A stretch of 64,000 nucleotides of DNA from Bacillota bacterium (GTDB taxonomy: Bacteria > Bacillota > Clostridia > Ch29), in contig JABVCK010000029.1 of assembly GCA_013540605.1 (NCBI GenBank), positions 321,022-385,021 on the forward strand, given 5' to 3'. Positions 8,214-15,751 of the stretch are shown in pieces. The position numbers were made by a program, and so were the translations under genes. Under the pieces are notes generated by a model. That model ran no database searches and was not told where the DNA came from. It worked only from the letters and a program-made list of their open reading frames with translations. The number at the start of each line of letters is the position of its first letter. Position 1 is the stretch's first letter.

Positions 8214-8882
8214 GTGCGGAATATAATTCAGATTGCTGTGGACGGACCGGCTGGATCGGGAAAAAGCACAATAGCGAAAAAGCTGGCGGAAAAGCTGGAC
8301 ATGCTTTATATTGATACGGGAGCCATGTACAGGGCCTTAACATACAAGATTATAAGCATGGGAATAGATATTGGGGATGATAACGCTGTCACACAGGCTG
8401 CAAAAAGTTCACAGATACTGCTGGAAAAAGGAAAAGTATACATCGACGGAGAGGACGTCGGTGAGAAGATAAGGAGTACCGAGGTAGATGCATGGGTTTC
8501 GAGGGTTGCAGAGATTCCGCAGGTCAGAGAAATAATGGTTGGAATACAGAGAGAGATGGCGATGTCTCAGAACGTAGTAATGGATGGAAGGGATATAGGT
8601 ACAAATGTACTGCCAGGTGCCCGGTACAAATTTTTTTTGACAGCCTCTATTGAAGAAAGGGCTTTGAGAAGGTATAGAGATAAAAAAGCCAGTGGCGCTG
8701 CTGAAAACTACGAAACAGTAAAAAAGGAGATATTGCGGAGGGATGAGATTGACAGCACAAGAGAAATCGATCCCCTGAGGAAGGCCGAGGACGCTGTGGT
8801 AATAGATACTACCGGAAAAACAATTGATGAGGTTTTAGAGCAAATCCTGATGAGACTGGGGGATGGGGTGGATGTTCTATAA
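8214..8882 (+). CDS. cmk: Cytidylate kinase
   Basis: Cmk phosphorylates CMP and dCMP with ATP in pyrimidine nucleotide metabolism. The 222-residue protein begins IAVDGPAGSGKSTIAKKLAE, a P-loop characteristic of Cmk, followed by YIDTGAMYRALTY and the nucleotide-binding MDGRDIGTNVLP near residue 123. The start is GTG 8214 behind GGGGAGAGG. The gene overlaps plsC by 11 bases and is part of the conserved clostridial cmk-plsC-ispH/rpsA cluster. Confidence 0.95.
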   Translation: MRNIIQIAVDGPAGSGKSTIAKKLAEKLDMLYIDTGAMYRALTYKIISMGIDIGDDNAVTQAAKSSQILLEKGKVYIDGEDVGEKIRSTEVDAWVSRVAEIPQVREIMVGIQREMAMSQNVVMDGRDIGTNVLPGARYKFFLTASIEERALRRYRDKKASGAAENYETVKKEILRRDEIDSTREIDPLRKAEDAVVIDTTGKTIDEVLEQILMRLGDGVDVL

Positions 8883-9483
8883 ATTTGCGAGGGGATTTGT
8901 AAACTTGCTGCTTAGGATGCTGTTCCGGGTAAGGATTTACGGAAATAATGCCCTGGATAATGTTGATGGGTGTATTGTTTATGCCAACCATACAAACTAT
9001 CTTGACCCAGTTGTGGTAGGGTGTACCGCAAAAAGGCAAGTTAAGTTTATGGCAAAGAAGGAATTGTTCGAAATCAGAATTCTTGGGTACATACTGAATA
9101 AACTGGGAACGTTTCCGGTGCGTAGGGGTGAAGCGGATTTAACCGCTGTAAAGACAGCTATGAAAATACTTAAGAATGGGGAGGTTCTTGGGATATTCCC
9201 GGAAGGAACAAGAAATAAGAATGCAAACGGAAAGTTTCTCGATGCTGAGCCCGGGTTATCGATGATAGCGGTCAAGTCCAGGGTACCCGTCATTCCCGTA
9301 GCGATATTGCCAAAATATAAGCTGTTCGGAACGGTTACGATCGTGTACGGAGATCCCTTCTATCTGGACGAGTACTACCAGCAGAAACTAACCGTGGAAG
9401 AACACAGGGGCATTAGTAATAACCTGATGGAACGGATAAGGATATTGATGAGAGAAAAAGCGGTAGGAGGAACAGGATATTGA
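8872..9483 (+). CDS. plsC: 1-acyl-sn-glycerol-3-phosphate acyltransferase
   Basis: PlsC acylates lysophosphatidic acid to phosphatidic acid at the membrane. The 203-residue protein carries the acyltransferase motif NHTNYLDP (H(X)4D catalytic dyad) near residue 41 and the substrate-binding FPEGTRNKN near residue 106. ATG 8872 has GGGGGA at 8858-8863 at proper spacing; ATG 8863 is in frame but would lie within that site. It overlaps cmk at its start and ispH at its end, indicating tight co-translation. Confidence 0.92.
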   Translation: MFYKFARGFVNLLLRMLFRVRIYGNNALDNVDGCIVYANHTNYLDPVVVGCTAKRQVKFMAKKELFEIRILGYILNKLGTFPVRRGEADLTAVKTAMKILKNGEVLGIFPEGTRNKNANGKFLDAEPGLSMIAVKSRVPVIPVAILPKYKLFGTVTIVYGDPFYLDEYYQQKLTVEEHRGISNNLMERIRILMREKAVGGTGY

Positions 9484-11564
9484 AAATACTTATTGCGGAG
9501 CATTCCGGTATATGTTTCGGAGTAAAAAAGGCTTTGGAGATAGCGGAGAAATTTGCAGATACGAAGAGCGATACCTATACCCTTGGTCCTCTGATACACA
9601 ACAAGCAGGTTGTCGAAAAGCTGGATAAAAAGGGCTTGAAGGTAGTGGATAATCTTGATCAAATAGATGAGGGCACCGTAATAATCCGTTCGCATGGCGT
9701 ACCTCCCGAGGTTCACGGAGAAGCAGCAAAGAAGATCATTGAACTGGTCGATGCGACCTGCCCCTTTGTGAAGAAGATTCAAGAGAAAGTCAAGGAATAT
9801 TACGAAAAAGGATATCAAATTATAATTGTAGGGGATGCAAACCATCCGGAGGTTAAAGGTGTAAACGGGTGGTGCAATTATAGTGCAGTTATAGTGGATA
9901 GTGAAGAAAAGGCGGCAAAAATTGGGTATTATGATAGGCTATGTGTTGTGGCCCAAACTACAATTACCCAGAAAACCTGGGAGGACATAAAAAGAATTCT
10001 GGAAAAAAAGGGCGGTGAAGCTGAATTCTTCAACACCATTTGTAATGCTACATATTTGAGACAACAGGCAGCCGTTGAGCTTGCAGAGAGGGTTGAGCTG
10101 ATGCTCGTAATCGGAGGTTTGCACAGTTCAAATACCCAAAAGCTGTATAAGCTGTGTGCTGAAAAATGCAATAATACTTACCATATTGAAACATCTGACG
10201 ACCTGCCTGTTGATAAAATAAATGAAGTGGAAATTATAGGTGTTACTGCGGGAGCATCGACACCAGATTGGATTATTAAGGAGGTAGTTGACAAGATGAC
10301 TGAGATGGAAAACAACAAGACTGAATCAAATGAAATTGAAGGGGTAGTAGTGGAAGAGAATGTTCAACCTGAAGAAAAGGTACAGGAACCTGCACAGGAG
10401 AGGACCATGGAAAATCTGGAAGACACTATGGTTTCAATAAAACCTGGAAAGGTAGTCAAGGGAAAGGTATTACAGGTTGGAAAGGAAGATGTTATAGTAA
10501 ACATTGGATACAAGTCGGACGGAATCATCCCAAGGGATGAGCTGAGCAGTGACGGCTCCCTTTCACCTGCGGAGGTGTTGAGTGAGGGGGATGAAATAGA
10601 GGTTTTTGTTAAAAAGATTGATGAGAAGGAAGGCCATGTTGTCCTTTCAAAGAAGAAGGTGGATTTAGAAAAGGCGTGGAAGACAATTAAGCAGAAGTAT
10701 GACGAGAATGAGGCCGTTAACGCTAAAGTAGTTGAAGAGGTTAAAGGCGGTTTGATTGCAGTGGTGGAAGGTATCAGGGGCTTCATTCCTGCATCCCATG
10801 TTGACATCGGGTATGTAGAGAACCTTAAGGAGTTCATAGGCAGGGAGCTTTCCGTGAGGGTTATAGAATTCAACAGAAGCAAGGGCAAAGTTATACTTTC
10901 CCGTAAGACACTGCTTGAGGCCGAGAGGGAAGCAAAGAAAAAACAACTCCTGGAAAGCCTTAAAGAAGGGGATAGAATTAAAGGGGAGGTCAAGAGGCTT
11001 ACTGATTTTGGAGCTTTTGTGGATATCGGCGGCATAGACGGTCTTGTGCATATATCCGAGATGTCCTGGAACAGGGTTGGACATCCCTCGGAGGTAATGA
11101 ATATAGGGGATGAAGTTGAAGTCGTCGTGCTTGGCGTTGAAGAGGAGAACGAGAGAATTTCCCTGGGATATAAGCAGACTAAACCACACCCATGGGATAA
11201 GATTACGGAAAGATATAGTCAGGGTGAAGTAGTGGAAGGCAGGATAGTAAGGCTGGTTGACTTTGGCGCTTTTGTAGAGCTGGAACCGGGGATAGAAGGG
11301 CTGGTTCATATTTCACAGATTTCCTATGAGCATGTTGAAAAGCCGAGGGATGTTCTGCAGGAAGGACAATCGGTAAAGGTGAAAATACTTGATATTAGAC
11401 CCGAAGAGAGAAGGATAAGCCTCAGTATAAAAGAAGCGACGGAAAAGCCCAAGAGAGAGGAAAAGAAGGAAAAGGTTCAGCCCGCTGCCGCACATTCGGA
11501 CAATGAGCCTCCGATAACAATAGGCGACCTGGTCGGCGATATCCTGAAAGATAATAAGGAATAA
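9480..11564 (+). CDS. ispH-rpsA: Fused 4-hydroxy-3-methylbut-2-enyl diphosphate reductase / ribosomal protein S1
   Basis: The 694-residue product joins two proteins. Residues about 1-282 are IspH, the [4Fe-4S] enzyme for the last step of the MEP isoprenoid pathway; the cluster cysteines are in SGICFGVKKAL, VDATCPFVKK and NTICNATYLRQ. After an acidic linker (about 285-320) come four S1 RNA-binding repeats at about 322-395, 410-480, 495-565 and 580-650; the last two (DFGAFVDIGGIDGLVHISEM and DFGAFVELEPGIEGLVHI) are the most canonical. The start is TTG 9480, overlapping the plsC stop. This fusion is known in Clostridia. Two hairpins follow. Confidence 0.95.
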   Translation: MKILIAEHSGICFGVKKALEIAEKFADTKSDTYTLGPLIHNKQVVEKLDKKGLKVVDNLDQIDEGTVIIRSHGVPPEVHGEAAKKIIELVDATCPFVKKIQEKVKEYYEKGYQIIIVGDANHPEVKGVNGWCNYSAVIVDSEEKAAKIGYYDRLCVVAQTTITQKTWEDIKRILEKKGGEAEFFNTICNATYLRQQAAVELAERVELMLVIGGLHSSNTQKLYKLCAEKCNNTYHIETSDDLPVDKINEVEIIGVTAGASTPDWIIKEVVDKMTEMENNKTESNEIEGVVVEENVQPEEKVQEPAQERTMENLEDTMVSIKPGKVVKGKVLQVGKEDVIVNIGYKSDGIIPRDELSSDGSLSPAEVLSEGDEIEVFVKKIDEKEGHVVLSKKKVDLEKAWKTIKQKYDENEAVNAKVVEEVKGGLIAVVEGIRGFIPASHVDIGYVENLKEFIGRELSVRVIEFNRSKGKVILSRKTLLEAEREAKKKQLLESLKEGDRIKGEVKRLTDFGAFVDIGGIDGLVHISEMSWNRVGHPSEVMNIGDEVEVVVLGVEEENERISLGYKQTKPHPWDKITERYSQGEVVEGRIVRLVDFGAFVELEPGIEGLVHISQISYEHVEKPRDVLQEGQSVKVKILDIRPEERRISLSIKEATEKPKREEKKEKVQPAAAHSDNEPPITIGDLVGDILKDNKE

Positions 11565-11599
11565 CAGTAGCCCACCCTTAAGGGTGGGCTACTGTTATT
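11563..11599 (+). terminator. Strong hairpin after ispH-rpsA
   Basis: A long perfect stem (AACAGTAGCCCACCC and its complement around a TTAA loop) begins at the stop codon and is followed by ATTAAAA. It has the form of a factor-independent terminator. Confidence 0.75.
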
Positions 11600-11603
11600 A
11601 AAA

Positions 11604-11645
11604 ATACCAAAAGAATGCCCGCTTAAGCGGGTATTCTTTTGGTAT
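11604..11645. terminator. Second back-to-back hairpin
   Basis: A second near-perfect stem (ATACCAAAAGAATGCCCGC with its complement) follows the first by five bases. It has A-rich and T-rich flanks on both sides and could act in either direction. Confidence 0.6.
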
Positions 11646-11819
11646 CGAATATATATTGCTGATTATACTAATAATATCATTATCATTATGAATGTATTCA
11701 AAGTATAATGAACTATGGGTAAAATAGAGAGAAAAAATAAAGAAAAGCAGGGTTTTCATATAGTATTTTGATATAGTTTTAGTTAATCAAAAAAAATGCC
11801 GTATTACGACAATAAAGTA

Positions 11820-11847
11820 TTGACTTTTTATGATTATCTGCTAAAAT
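11820..11847 (+). promoter_or_regulatory. Sigma-A-type promoter for speD
   Basis: TTGACT at 11820-11825 and TAAAAT at 11842-11847 are separated by 16 bases. They lie about 85 bases before the speD start. Confidence 0.55.
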
Positions 11848-11930
11848 TTAATTTATTGAAAGCAAGCAGTTGCTTAGCTGGTGTGTTCCATACCTTAAAG
11901 CCTGACTTTAAATTGAGGAGGATTGGTATT

Positions 11931-12305
11931 ATGAATGCATTGGGACGCCATATTTTGGCGGAAATCTATGGTTGTGATGCTGATACCCTGAACAATCGAA
12001 TACTTATTGAGAAAGCAATGGTAGATGCAGCACTGGCTGCGGGCGCAGAAATCCGGGAAGTAGCGTTTCATAAATTCAGCCCGCAGGGCGTTAGCGGGGT
12101 CGTGGTTATTTCGGAATCCCACTTAGCCATTCATACATGGCCTGAATTAGGATACGCTGCAGTTGATGTATTTACATGTGGAGATAGAGTGAACCCATGG
12201 GATGCTTGTAATTATTTGACAGAGAAGCTTAATGCTCGGCATATGACAGCTACCGAGGTCAAGAGAGGGTTATTCGAGGAGCCGGTTAAGGTAGCAAATT
12301 TATAA
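11931..12305 (+). CDS. speD: S-adenosylmethionine decarboxylase proenzyme
   Basis: SpeD decarboxylates S-adenosylmethionine to supply aminopropyl groups for spermidine. The 124-residue proenzyme has the length of the short bacterial/archaeal class. The self-cleavage site that generates the pyruvoyl cofactor lies in [12 protein letters not shown], with the serine before HLAIHTWP, and the conserved cysteine is in DVFTCGD. ATG 11931 has GAGGAGG 13 bases upstream; the frame extends to 11796 but the extra residues are not part of the family. It is a single-gene unit with its own promoter and terminator. Confidence 0.95.
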   Translation: MNALGRHILAEIYGCDADTLNNRILIEKAMVDAALAAGAEIREVAFHKFSPQGVSGVVVISESHLAIHTWPELGYAAVDVFTCGDRVNPWDACNYLTEKLNARHMTATEVKRGLFEEPVKVANL

Positions 12306-12348
12306 AAAGGAGATGAAAGCTTTCTATTTTCTAGGTTATAAATGAGTG

Positions 12349-12388
12349 AATGCGTGTTTTGAAAGAAAAAGCACGCATTTTTACTTTT
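12349..12388 (+). terminator. Terminator after speD
   Basis: The stem AATGCGTG...CACGCATT is followed by a T-rich tract (TTTTACTTTTTT). Confidence 0.65.
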
Positions 12389-12474
12389 TTGTGTATTCAG
12401 TGTATATTTTTTTCTTCAATGGTCATAATATAAATGACCTCACAAAATACATTGAGACCCCCTTTACATTCTTT

Positions 12475-12510
12475 AGCCCGTGATATTTAATATCACGGCT
12501 CTTTTTTTTA
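12475..12510 (+). terminator. Hairpin plus T run before ndk
   Basis: The stem formed by AGCCCGTGATATT and AATATCACGGCT is followed by eight T. It lies about 50 bases before ndk, so it may end read-through from speD or act as a leader terminator. Confidence 0.6.
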
Positions 12511-12560
12511 GGACTCACCTATGGTAAAATTAATAAAATTGCTGCGGAAGGGAGAAGCGT

Positions 12561-12959
12561 ATGAAAGAAAAGACCTTTGTTATGATTAAACCTGATGGAG
12601 TTAGAAGGGGACTAATTGGAGAAATAATTAAGAGAATAGAGAACAAAGGTTATGAAATCGTGAAGATGAAGATGGAAAGAGTAACCACTGAGCAGGCGGT
12701 ATACCACTACAGAGAACACAGGGACAAGCCTTTCTTTAAAGAGCTGATAGATTTTATCACTTCCGGCCCGTCTGTAATGATGGTTGTTGAGGGAGATGGG
12801 GTAATAAAAGGGATCAGCGATATGGTTGGGAGCACAAACCCAGCGGATGCATTGCCCGGTACAATAAGATTTGACTATGCAAGTTCAGTGACGTATAATG
12901 TGGTGCACAGGTCGGATTCCAAAGAAAGTGCAATAAGCGAGATAGATTTCTTCTTTTAA
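12561..12959 (+). CDS. ndk: Nucleoside diphosphate kinase (divergent)
   Basis: Ndk transfers the gamma phosphate between nucleoside di- and triphosphates through a phosphohistidine. The 132-residue protein has MIKPDGV at residue 8, GSTNP, PGTIR and the catalytic histidine in NVVHRSDSKESA near residue 116. In most family members the residue after that histidine is glycine; here it is arginine, and the preceding region FDYASSV also departs from the usual GDFG pattern. The nucleotide-contact residues K, Y, T, R and N appear present. It is shorter than the usual 140-150 residues but complete. Confidence 0.88.
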   Translation: MKEKTFVMIKPDGVRRGLIGEIIKRIENKGYEIVKMKMERVTTEQAVYHYREHRDKPFFKELIDFITSGPSVMMVVEGDGVIKGISDMVGSTNPADALPGTIRFDYASSVTYNVVHRSDSKESAISEIDFFF

Positions 12960-12994
12960 AAGCAAATAATACTCATGATGTAAAGGGGATGGAC

Positions 12995-13765
12995 ATGGAC
13001 GACTATACTGTATTCAAAGAATTAGTGTACAGAAAAACGGGTATAGATCTGTCAAGTTATAAAGAAAAGCAGATGAAAAGAAGGATAGAATCATTGGCGT
13101 CCAGGAACGGCTATCAAACCTTATCAGAATACTATAAGGGAATCAACAGCGATGAAAAGCTCTACAACGAATTTATTAACTACATTACAATAAACGTATC
13201 TGAGTTTTATAGAAATCCCGGGCAGTGGAGGGTATTGGAGGAGGAAATTTTACCGTCCCTTATGGAGAGAAAGAGGTCATTAAAGATCTGGAGTTCTGCG
13301 TGTTCCACAGGGGAGGAGCCCTATTCGCTGGTTATGCTGCTCAGCAGATACATAAGACTCAATGAGATAAAAATTCTGGCGACTGACATCGACAGGCAGG
13401 CTATGGAAAAGGCAAAAACAGGGATTTATAAGGAAAAGAGTCTGCAAAACCTGCCGAAGGAATTCGTGAGTAAATACTTCAGGAAGAACAACAATGATTT
13501 TGAAATCATTGAAGAAGTTAAAGCCAGGGTAGAGTTCGGATTCCTAGACCTGCTAAGGGATAGCTTTCCCAAAGGCTGTGATTTGATTTTATGCAGGAAT
13601 GTATTGATTTATTTTACCGAAGAGGCGAAACAGCAGATTTACTCGAAATTCTATGACGCCCTGGAGCCGGGAGGTATTCTCTTTGTCGGCAGCACGGAGC
13701 AGATAATCATGCCAAACAGGTACAAGTTGTCTCCTGTTGAAACCTTCTTCTATAGAAAAATGTAA
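12995..13765 (+). CDS. cheR: Chemotaxis protein methyltransferase CheR
   Basis: CheR methylates glutamates of chemoreceptors with S-adenosylmethionine to reset the receptors. The 256-residue protein has the helical N-terminal CheR domain (about 1-75) and the methyltransferase domain with WSSACSTGEEPYSL (SAM binding), LATDIDRQAMEKA and DLILCRNVLIYF. ATG 12995 is favoured over ATG 12989 because AAGGGG at 12984-12988 then has normal spacing. No other chemotaxis genes are nearby, so it is an orphan CheR in this window. Confidence 0.93.
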   Translation: MDDYTVFKELVYRKTGIDLSSYKEKQMKRRIESLASRNGYQTLSEYYKGINSDEKLYNEFINYITINVSEFYRNPGQWRVLEEEILPSLMERKRSLKIWSSACSTGEEPYSLVMLLSRYIRLNEIKILATDIDRQAMEKAKTGIYKEKSLQNLPKEFVSKYFRKNNNDFEIIEEVKARVEFGFLDLLRDSFPKGCDLILCRNVLIYFTEEAKQQIYSKFYDALEPGGILFVGSTEQIIMPNRYKLSPVETFFYRKM

Positions 13766-13992
13766 ATTCAGTTCGTAGTTCGTAGTTGGTAGTTGGTAGT
13801 TGACAGATTGCAGGCGCAATAATTCAGTTTCTAGTTCCCAGTTATCAGTTATCAGATCACAGATCACAGGGATATAATCAGTTTGCAGATCGCAGGGGCT
13901 GGGGTGAAGTTTTCAGGTCTTTTCTTTCCCTAGGACTTCGCTGAAGCCTGCTAACTGCCAACTGCCACCTGTCATCTACCAACTGGCAAATG
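13766..13992. repeat. Heptad-arm repeat element H1
   Basis: The left arm is a run of degenerate 7-base units (AGTTCGT, AGTTGGT, AGATCAC and similar). The right arm, near 13950-13990, is built from the complement of such units (CTGCCAA, CTACCAA). Between them is a core of about 60 bases containing GGTCTTTTCTTT. The arms can fold on each other. Related elements lie at 15311, 20637, 44484 and 63165. It is not a CRISPR array: there are no unique spacers of constant length. Confidence 0.8.
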
Positions 13993-14031
13993 AGGTATAA
14001 AAAAGCCCTGCATTTAAAGCAAGGCTGTATT

Positions 14032-14292
14032 TTATGGATTCTTTAATGTTTCATCATGTTTCCCAACGTTCCGTAAGAGGATACCATTTTCAACATATTG
14101 CCACGTCATACGGATACTCATGGTGACGCTGGCTTCAAATATGTTTTGTGTTCCCTGCACCCGTTTTGTGCGTAAGGACGGGTGCATTGGATTTTTGGAC
14201 ATCAATTGCAACTTGGCTTTGACCTTTTCCTTCATTTCATCATTCAGTTTTGCGTAATTTTCCTTAAACCTGTCGGAACGTGTAAAGATCAT
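14032..14292 (-). CDS. RelE/ParE-superfamily toxin
   Basis: The 86-residue basic protein (MIFTRSDRFKENYAKLNDEM, later FEASVTMSIRMTWQYVENGILLRNVGKHD) has the fold pattern of RelE/YafQ toxins, with the C-terminal strand R-x-VGKHD where the catalytic residues lie. Such toxins are ribosome-dependent mRNA endonucleases that arrest translation. Its ATG overlaps the upstream antitoxin stop as ATGA, which is the normal antitoxin-first order. The family is judged from pattern and context. Confidence 0.82.
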   Translation of the reverse strand: MIFTRSDRFKENYAKLNDEMKEKVKAKLQLMSKNPMHPSLRTKRVQGTQNIFEASVTMSIRMTWQYVENGILLRNVGKHDETLKNP

Positions 14293-14558
14293 GCGTCCAG
14301 ATCCTCAATCAAAGCGTCAATATTGTCAAAGCTCTTTACCTGTCCGTTTTTTATCTGTTCATCAACAATTCTTTCTTCGGCTTGCCATTTTTCCGTCCAA
14401 AACCACGCTTGGTCTTTGGGAATGGTGACAACGGGCTGTATAATTATTTTACCGTCTTGTACCGAAAATTCCAGCTTGTCGCCTGTCTTTAAATTCAACG
14501 CCTTTAAAATGTCGGCAGGGATTGTCACCTGTGATTTTTGACGCAGTTCAACAACCAT
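14289..14558 (-). CDS. AbrB/MazE-family antitoxin
   Basis: The 89-residue protein has an N-terminal SpoVT-AbrB swapped-hairpin DNA-binding domain (residues about 1-45: VELRQKSQVTIPADILKALN, then LKTGDKLEF). The C-terminal half is acidic and probably binds and masks the toxin encoded directly downstream. It probably also represses its own promoter. AbrB-type antitoxins are usually paired with PemK or PIN toxins, so pairing with a RelE-like toxin is a mixed configuration. Confidence 0.85.
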   Translation of the reverse strand: MVVELRQKSQVTIPADILKALNLKTGDKLEFSVQDGKIIIQPVVTIPKDQAWFWTEKWQAEERIVDEQIKNGQVKSFDNIDALIEDLDA

Positions 14559-14718
14559 GATAAAACCTCCTCGTGGGAATTTCTCACTTTCTTATGTTTA
14601 TTATACGCTAAAAAAGCGAAATAATCAACTTCAAACAAAAACGCCAGCATTACGCTGACGCTCATTGACTTGTAATATTCTGAAAAAACACATTTCACTG
14701 TTAAGCCCGTTGAACTGT

Positions 14719-14844
14719 TTATACTGCCTTTAAGGATACACCGTCAAGCAGCCAGCTAGTTGAACCTGTGGTAGCGGTATCTGTTATCTGCACGAAAAAC
14801 CGTACTGTAACACTGGAGACATTGGATGGCACAGGATTATCTTC
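14719..14844 (-). pseudogene. Remnant of the C-terminal end of a secreted, carbohydrate-binding-like protein
   Basis: The minus strand encodes about 41 residues ending SVTVRFFVQITDTATTGS, then a short WLLDGVSLKAV tail and a stop at 14719. The pattern of alternating strands ending in DGVSLK is typical of the last strands of galactose-binding-like or CBM4/9 domains. An in-frame stop lies immediately upstream at 14845 and no start or ribosome site is present, so only the tail of a former gene is left. The rest of 14559-14970 shows no intact gene. Confidence 0.45.
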
Positions 14845-14970
14845 TCAGGTATTATTAGTTTACTTGCAGTACATAATATGTTCTTATAAAAAGAAGGTTA
14901 CATACATAGATTTGGTACAAACAGAAAAAATGTGCATTTCAAATTCGCTGAAATACACGTTTTTACGTTA

Positions 14971-15046
14971 TGGTGACCCATCCGCGACTCGAACGCGGGA
15001 CACCCTGATTAAAAGTCAGGTGCTCTGCCGACTGAGCTAATGGGTC
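14971..15046 (-). tRNA. tRNA-Lys (anticodon TTT)
   Basis: The minus strand folds as a tRNA with acceptor GACCCAT/ATGGGTC, discriminator A and encoded CCA. The anticodon loop CTTTTAA gives TTT. It is last in a six-gene tRNA cluster. Confidence 0.95.
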
Positions 15047-15051
15047 ATGTA

Positions 15052-15126
15052 TGGCTGGGGCGGTAGGATTTGAACCCACGACTGCCAGAGTCAGAGTCTG
15101 GTGCCTTACCGCTTGGCGACGCCCCA
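15052..15126 (-). tRNA. tRNA-Gln (anticodon CTG)
   Basis: Acceptor TGGGGCG pairs with CGCCCCA, followed by G and encoded CCA. The anticodon stem CCAGA/TCTGG encloses loop CTCTGAC, giving CTG. Confidence 0.93.
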
Positions 15127-15133
15127 GTATTGA

Positions 15134-15218
15134 TGGTGGAGGGAGCTGGATTTGAACCAGCGAAGGCTTTGCCAACAGATTTACAGTCTGCCCCCTTTAG
15201 CCACTTGGGTATCCCTCC
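15134..15218 (-). tRNA. tRNA-Tyr (anticodon GTA)
   Basis: This 85-base tRNA has the long variable arm expected for bacterial tRNA-Tyr. Acceptor GGAGGGA pairs with TCCCTCC, the loop CTGTAAA gives GTA, and CCA is encoded. Confidence 0.95.
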
Positions 15219-15232
15219 GTATAAAAACTTTA

Positions 15233-15308
15233 TGGTGCCCAGGGGCGGAATCGAACCACCGACACGAGGATTTTCAGTCCTCTGCTCTACCATCTGAGCT
15301 ACCTGGGC
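15233..15308 (-). tRNA. tRNA-Phe (anticodon GAA)
   Basis: Acceptor GCCCAGG pairs with CCTGGGC, the loop CTGAAAA gives GAA and CCA is encoded. It is followed upstream (higher coordinates) by the H2 repeat. Confidence 0.95.
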
Positions 15309-15310
15309 AT

Positions 15311-15416
15311 TTGGGAAGTGGGATGTGGGAAGTGAGAAGTGAGAAGTGAGATTTTAGTACTGCTATTAAGCATTACTGGAATTCCCACATCAAACCTCAC
15401 ACATCGCACCTCTTGT
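15311..15416. repeat. Heptad-arm repeat element H2 inside the tRNA cluster
   Basis: The run AGTGGGA, TGTGGGA, AGTGAGA (three times) on the left is complementary to the run CCCACAT, CAAACCT, CACACAT, CGCACCT on the right. Each arm has a 7-base period. It separates tRNA-Asp from tRNA-Phe. Confidence 0.7.
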
Positions 15417-15417
15417 A

Positions 15418-15495
15418 TGGCGACCCGGAAGGGGCTCGAACCCTCGACCTCCAGCGTGACAGGCTGGCATTCTAACCAAACTGAACTACCGGGCC
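15418..15495 (-). tRNA. tRNA-Asp (anticodon GTC)
   Basis: Acceptor GGCCCGG pairs with CCGGGTC with one G-T pair, the discriminator is G, and CCA is encoded. The loop CTGTCAC gives GTC. Confidence 0.94.
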
Positions 15496-15500
15496 GAATA

Positions 15501-15576
15501 TGGTGGGCCTTCAGGGATTCGAACCCCGGACCGACCGGTTATGAGCCGGTTGCTCTACCAACTGAGCTAAAGGCCC
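15501..15576 (-). tRNA. tRNA-Met (anticodon CAT)
   Basis: Acceptor GGGCCTT pairs with AAGGCCC, the loop CTCATAA gives CAT and CCA is encoded. The fully paired first position marks it as an elongator-type tRNA rather than initiator; a lysidine-modified Ile tRNA cannot be fully excluded. It is the first gene of the cluster. Confidence 0.92.
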
Positions 15577-15751
15577 AAACGTAATGCAACGACAAATAAT
15601 AATATACAATAATAGTTGCAATATGTCAAGTAGCAAAAGGTAGCAGTTTTTAATTGATTGATGAAAATTGTCGGCTATTTATATTATAATATAATTGCAC
15701 GATAATATTTGTGTTAATTTTTATTAATGCATAACATCAGGGGGTATAAAA

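Noticed and set aside
13766-13992. Possible CRISPR array from the repeated units
   Set aside because: The units are 7 bases long, degenerate and without constant-length unique spacers; no cas genes are in the window.
14768-15584. Several open frames on both strands across 14.8-15.6 kb
   Set aside because: They lie over the tRNA genes and their apparent proteins are translations of tRNA sequence.
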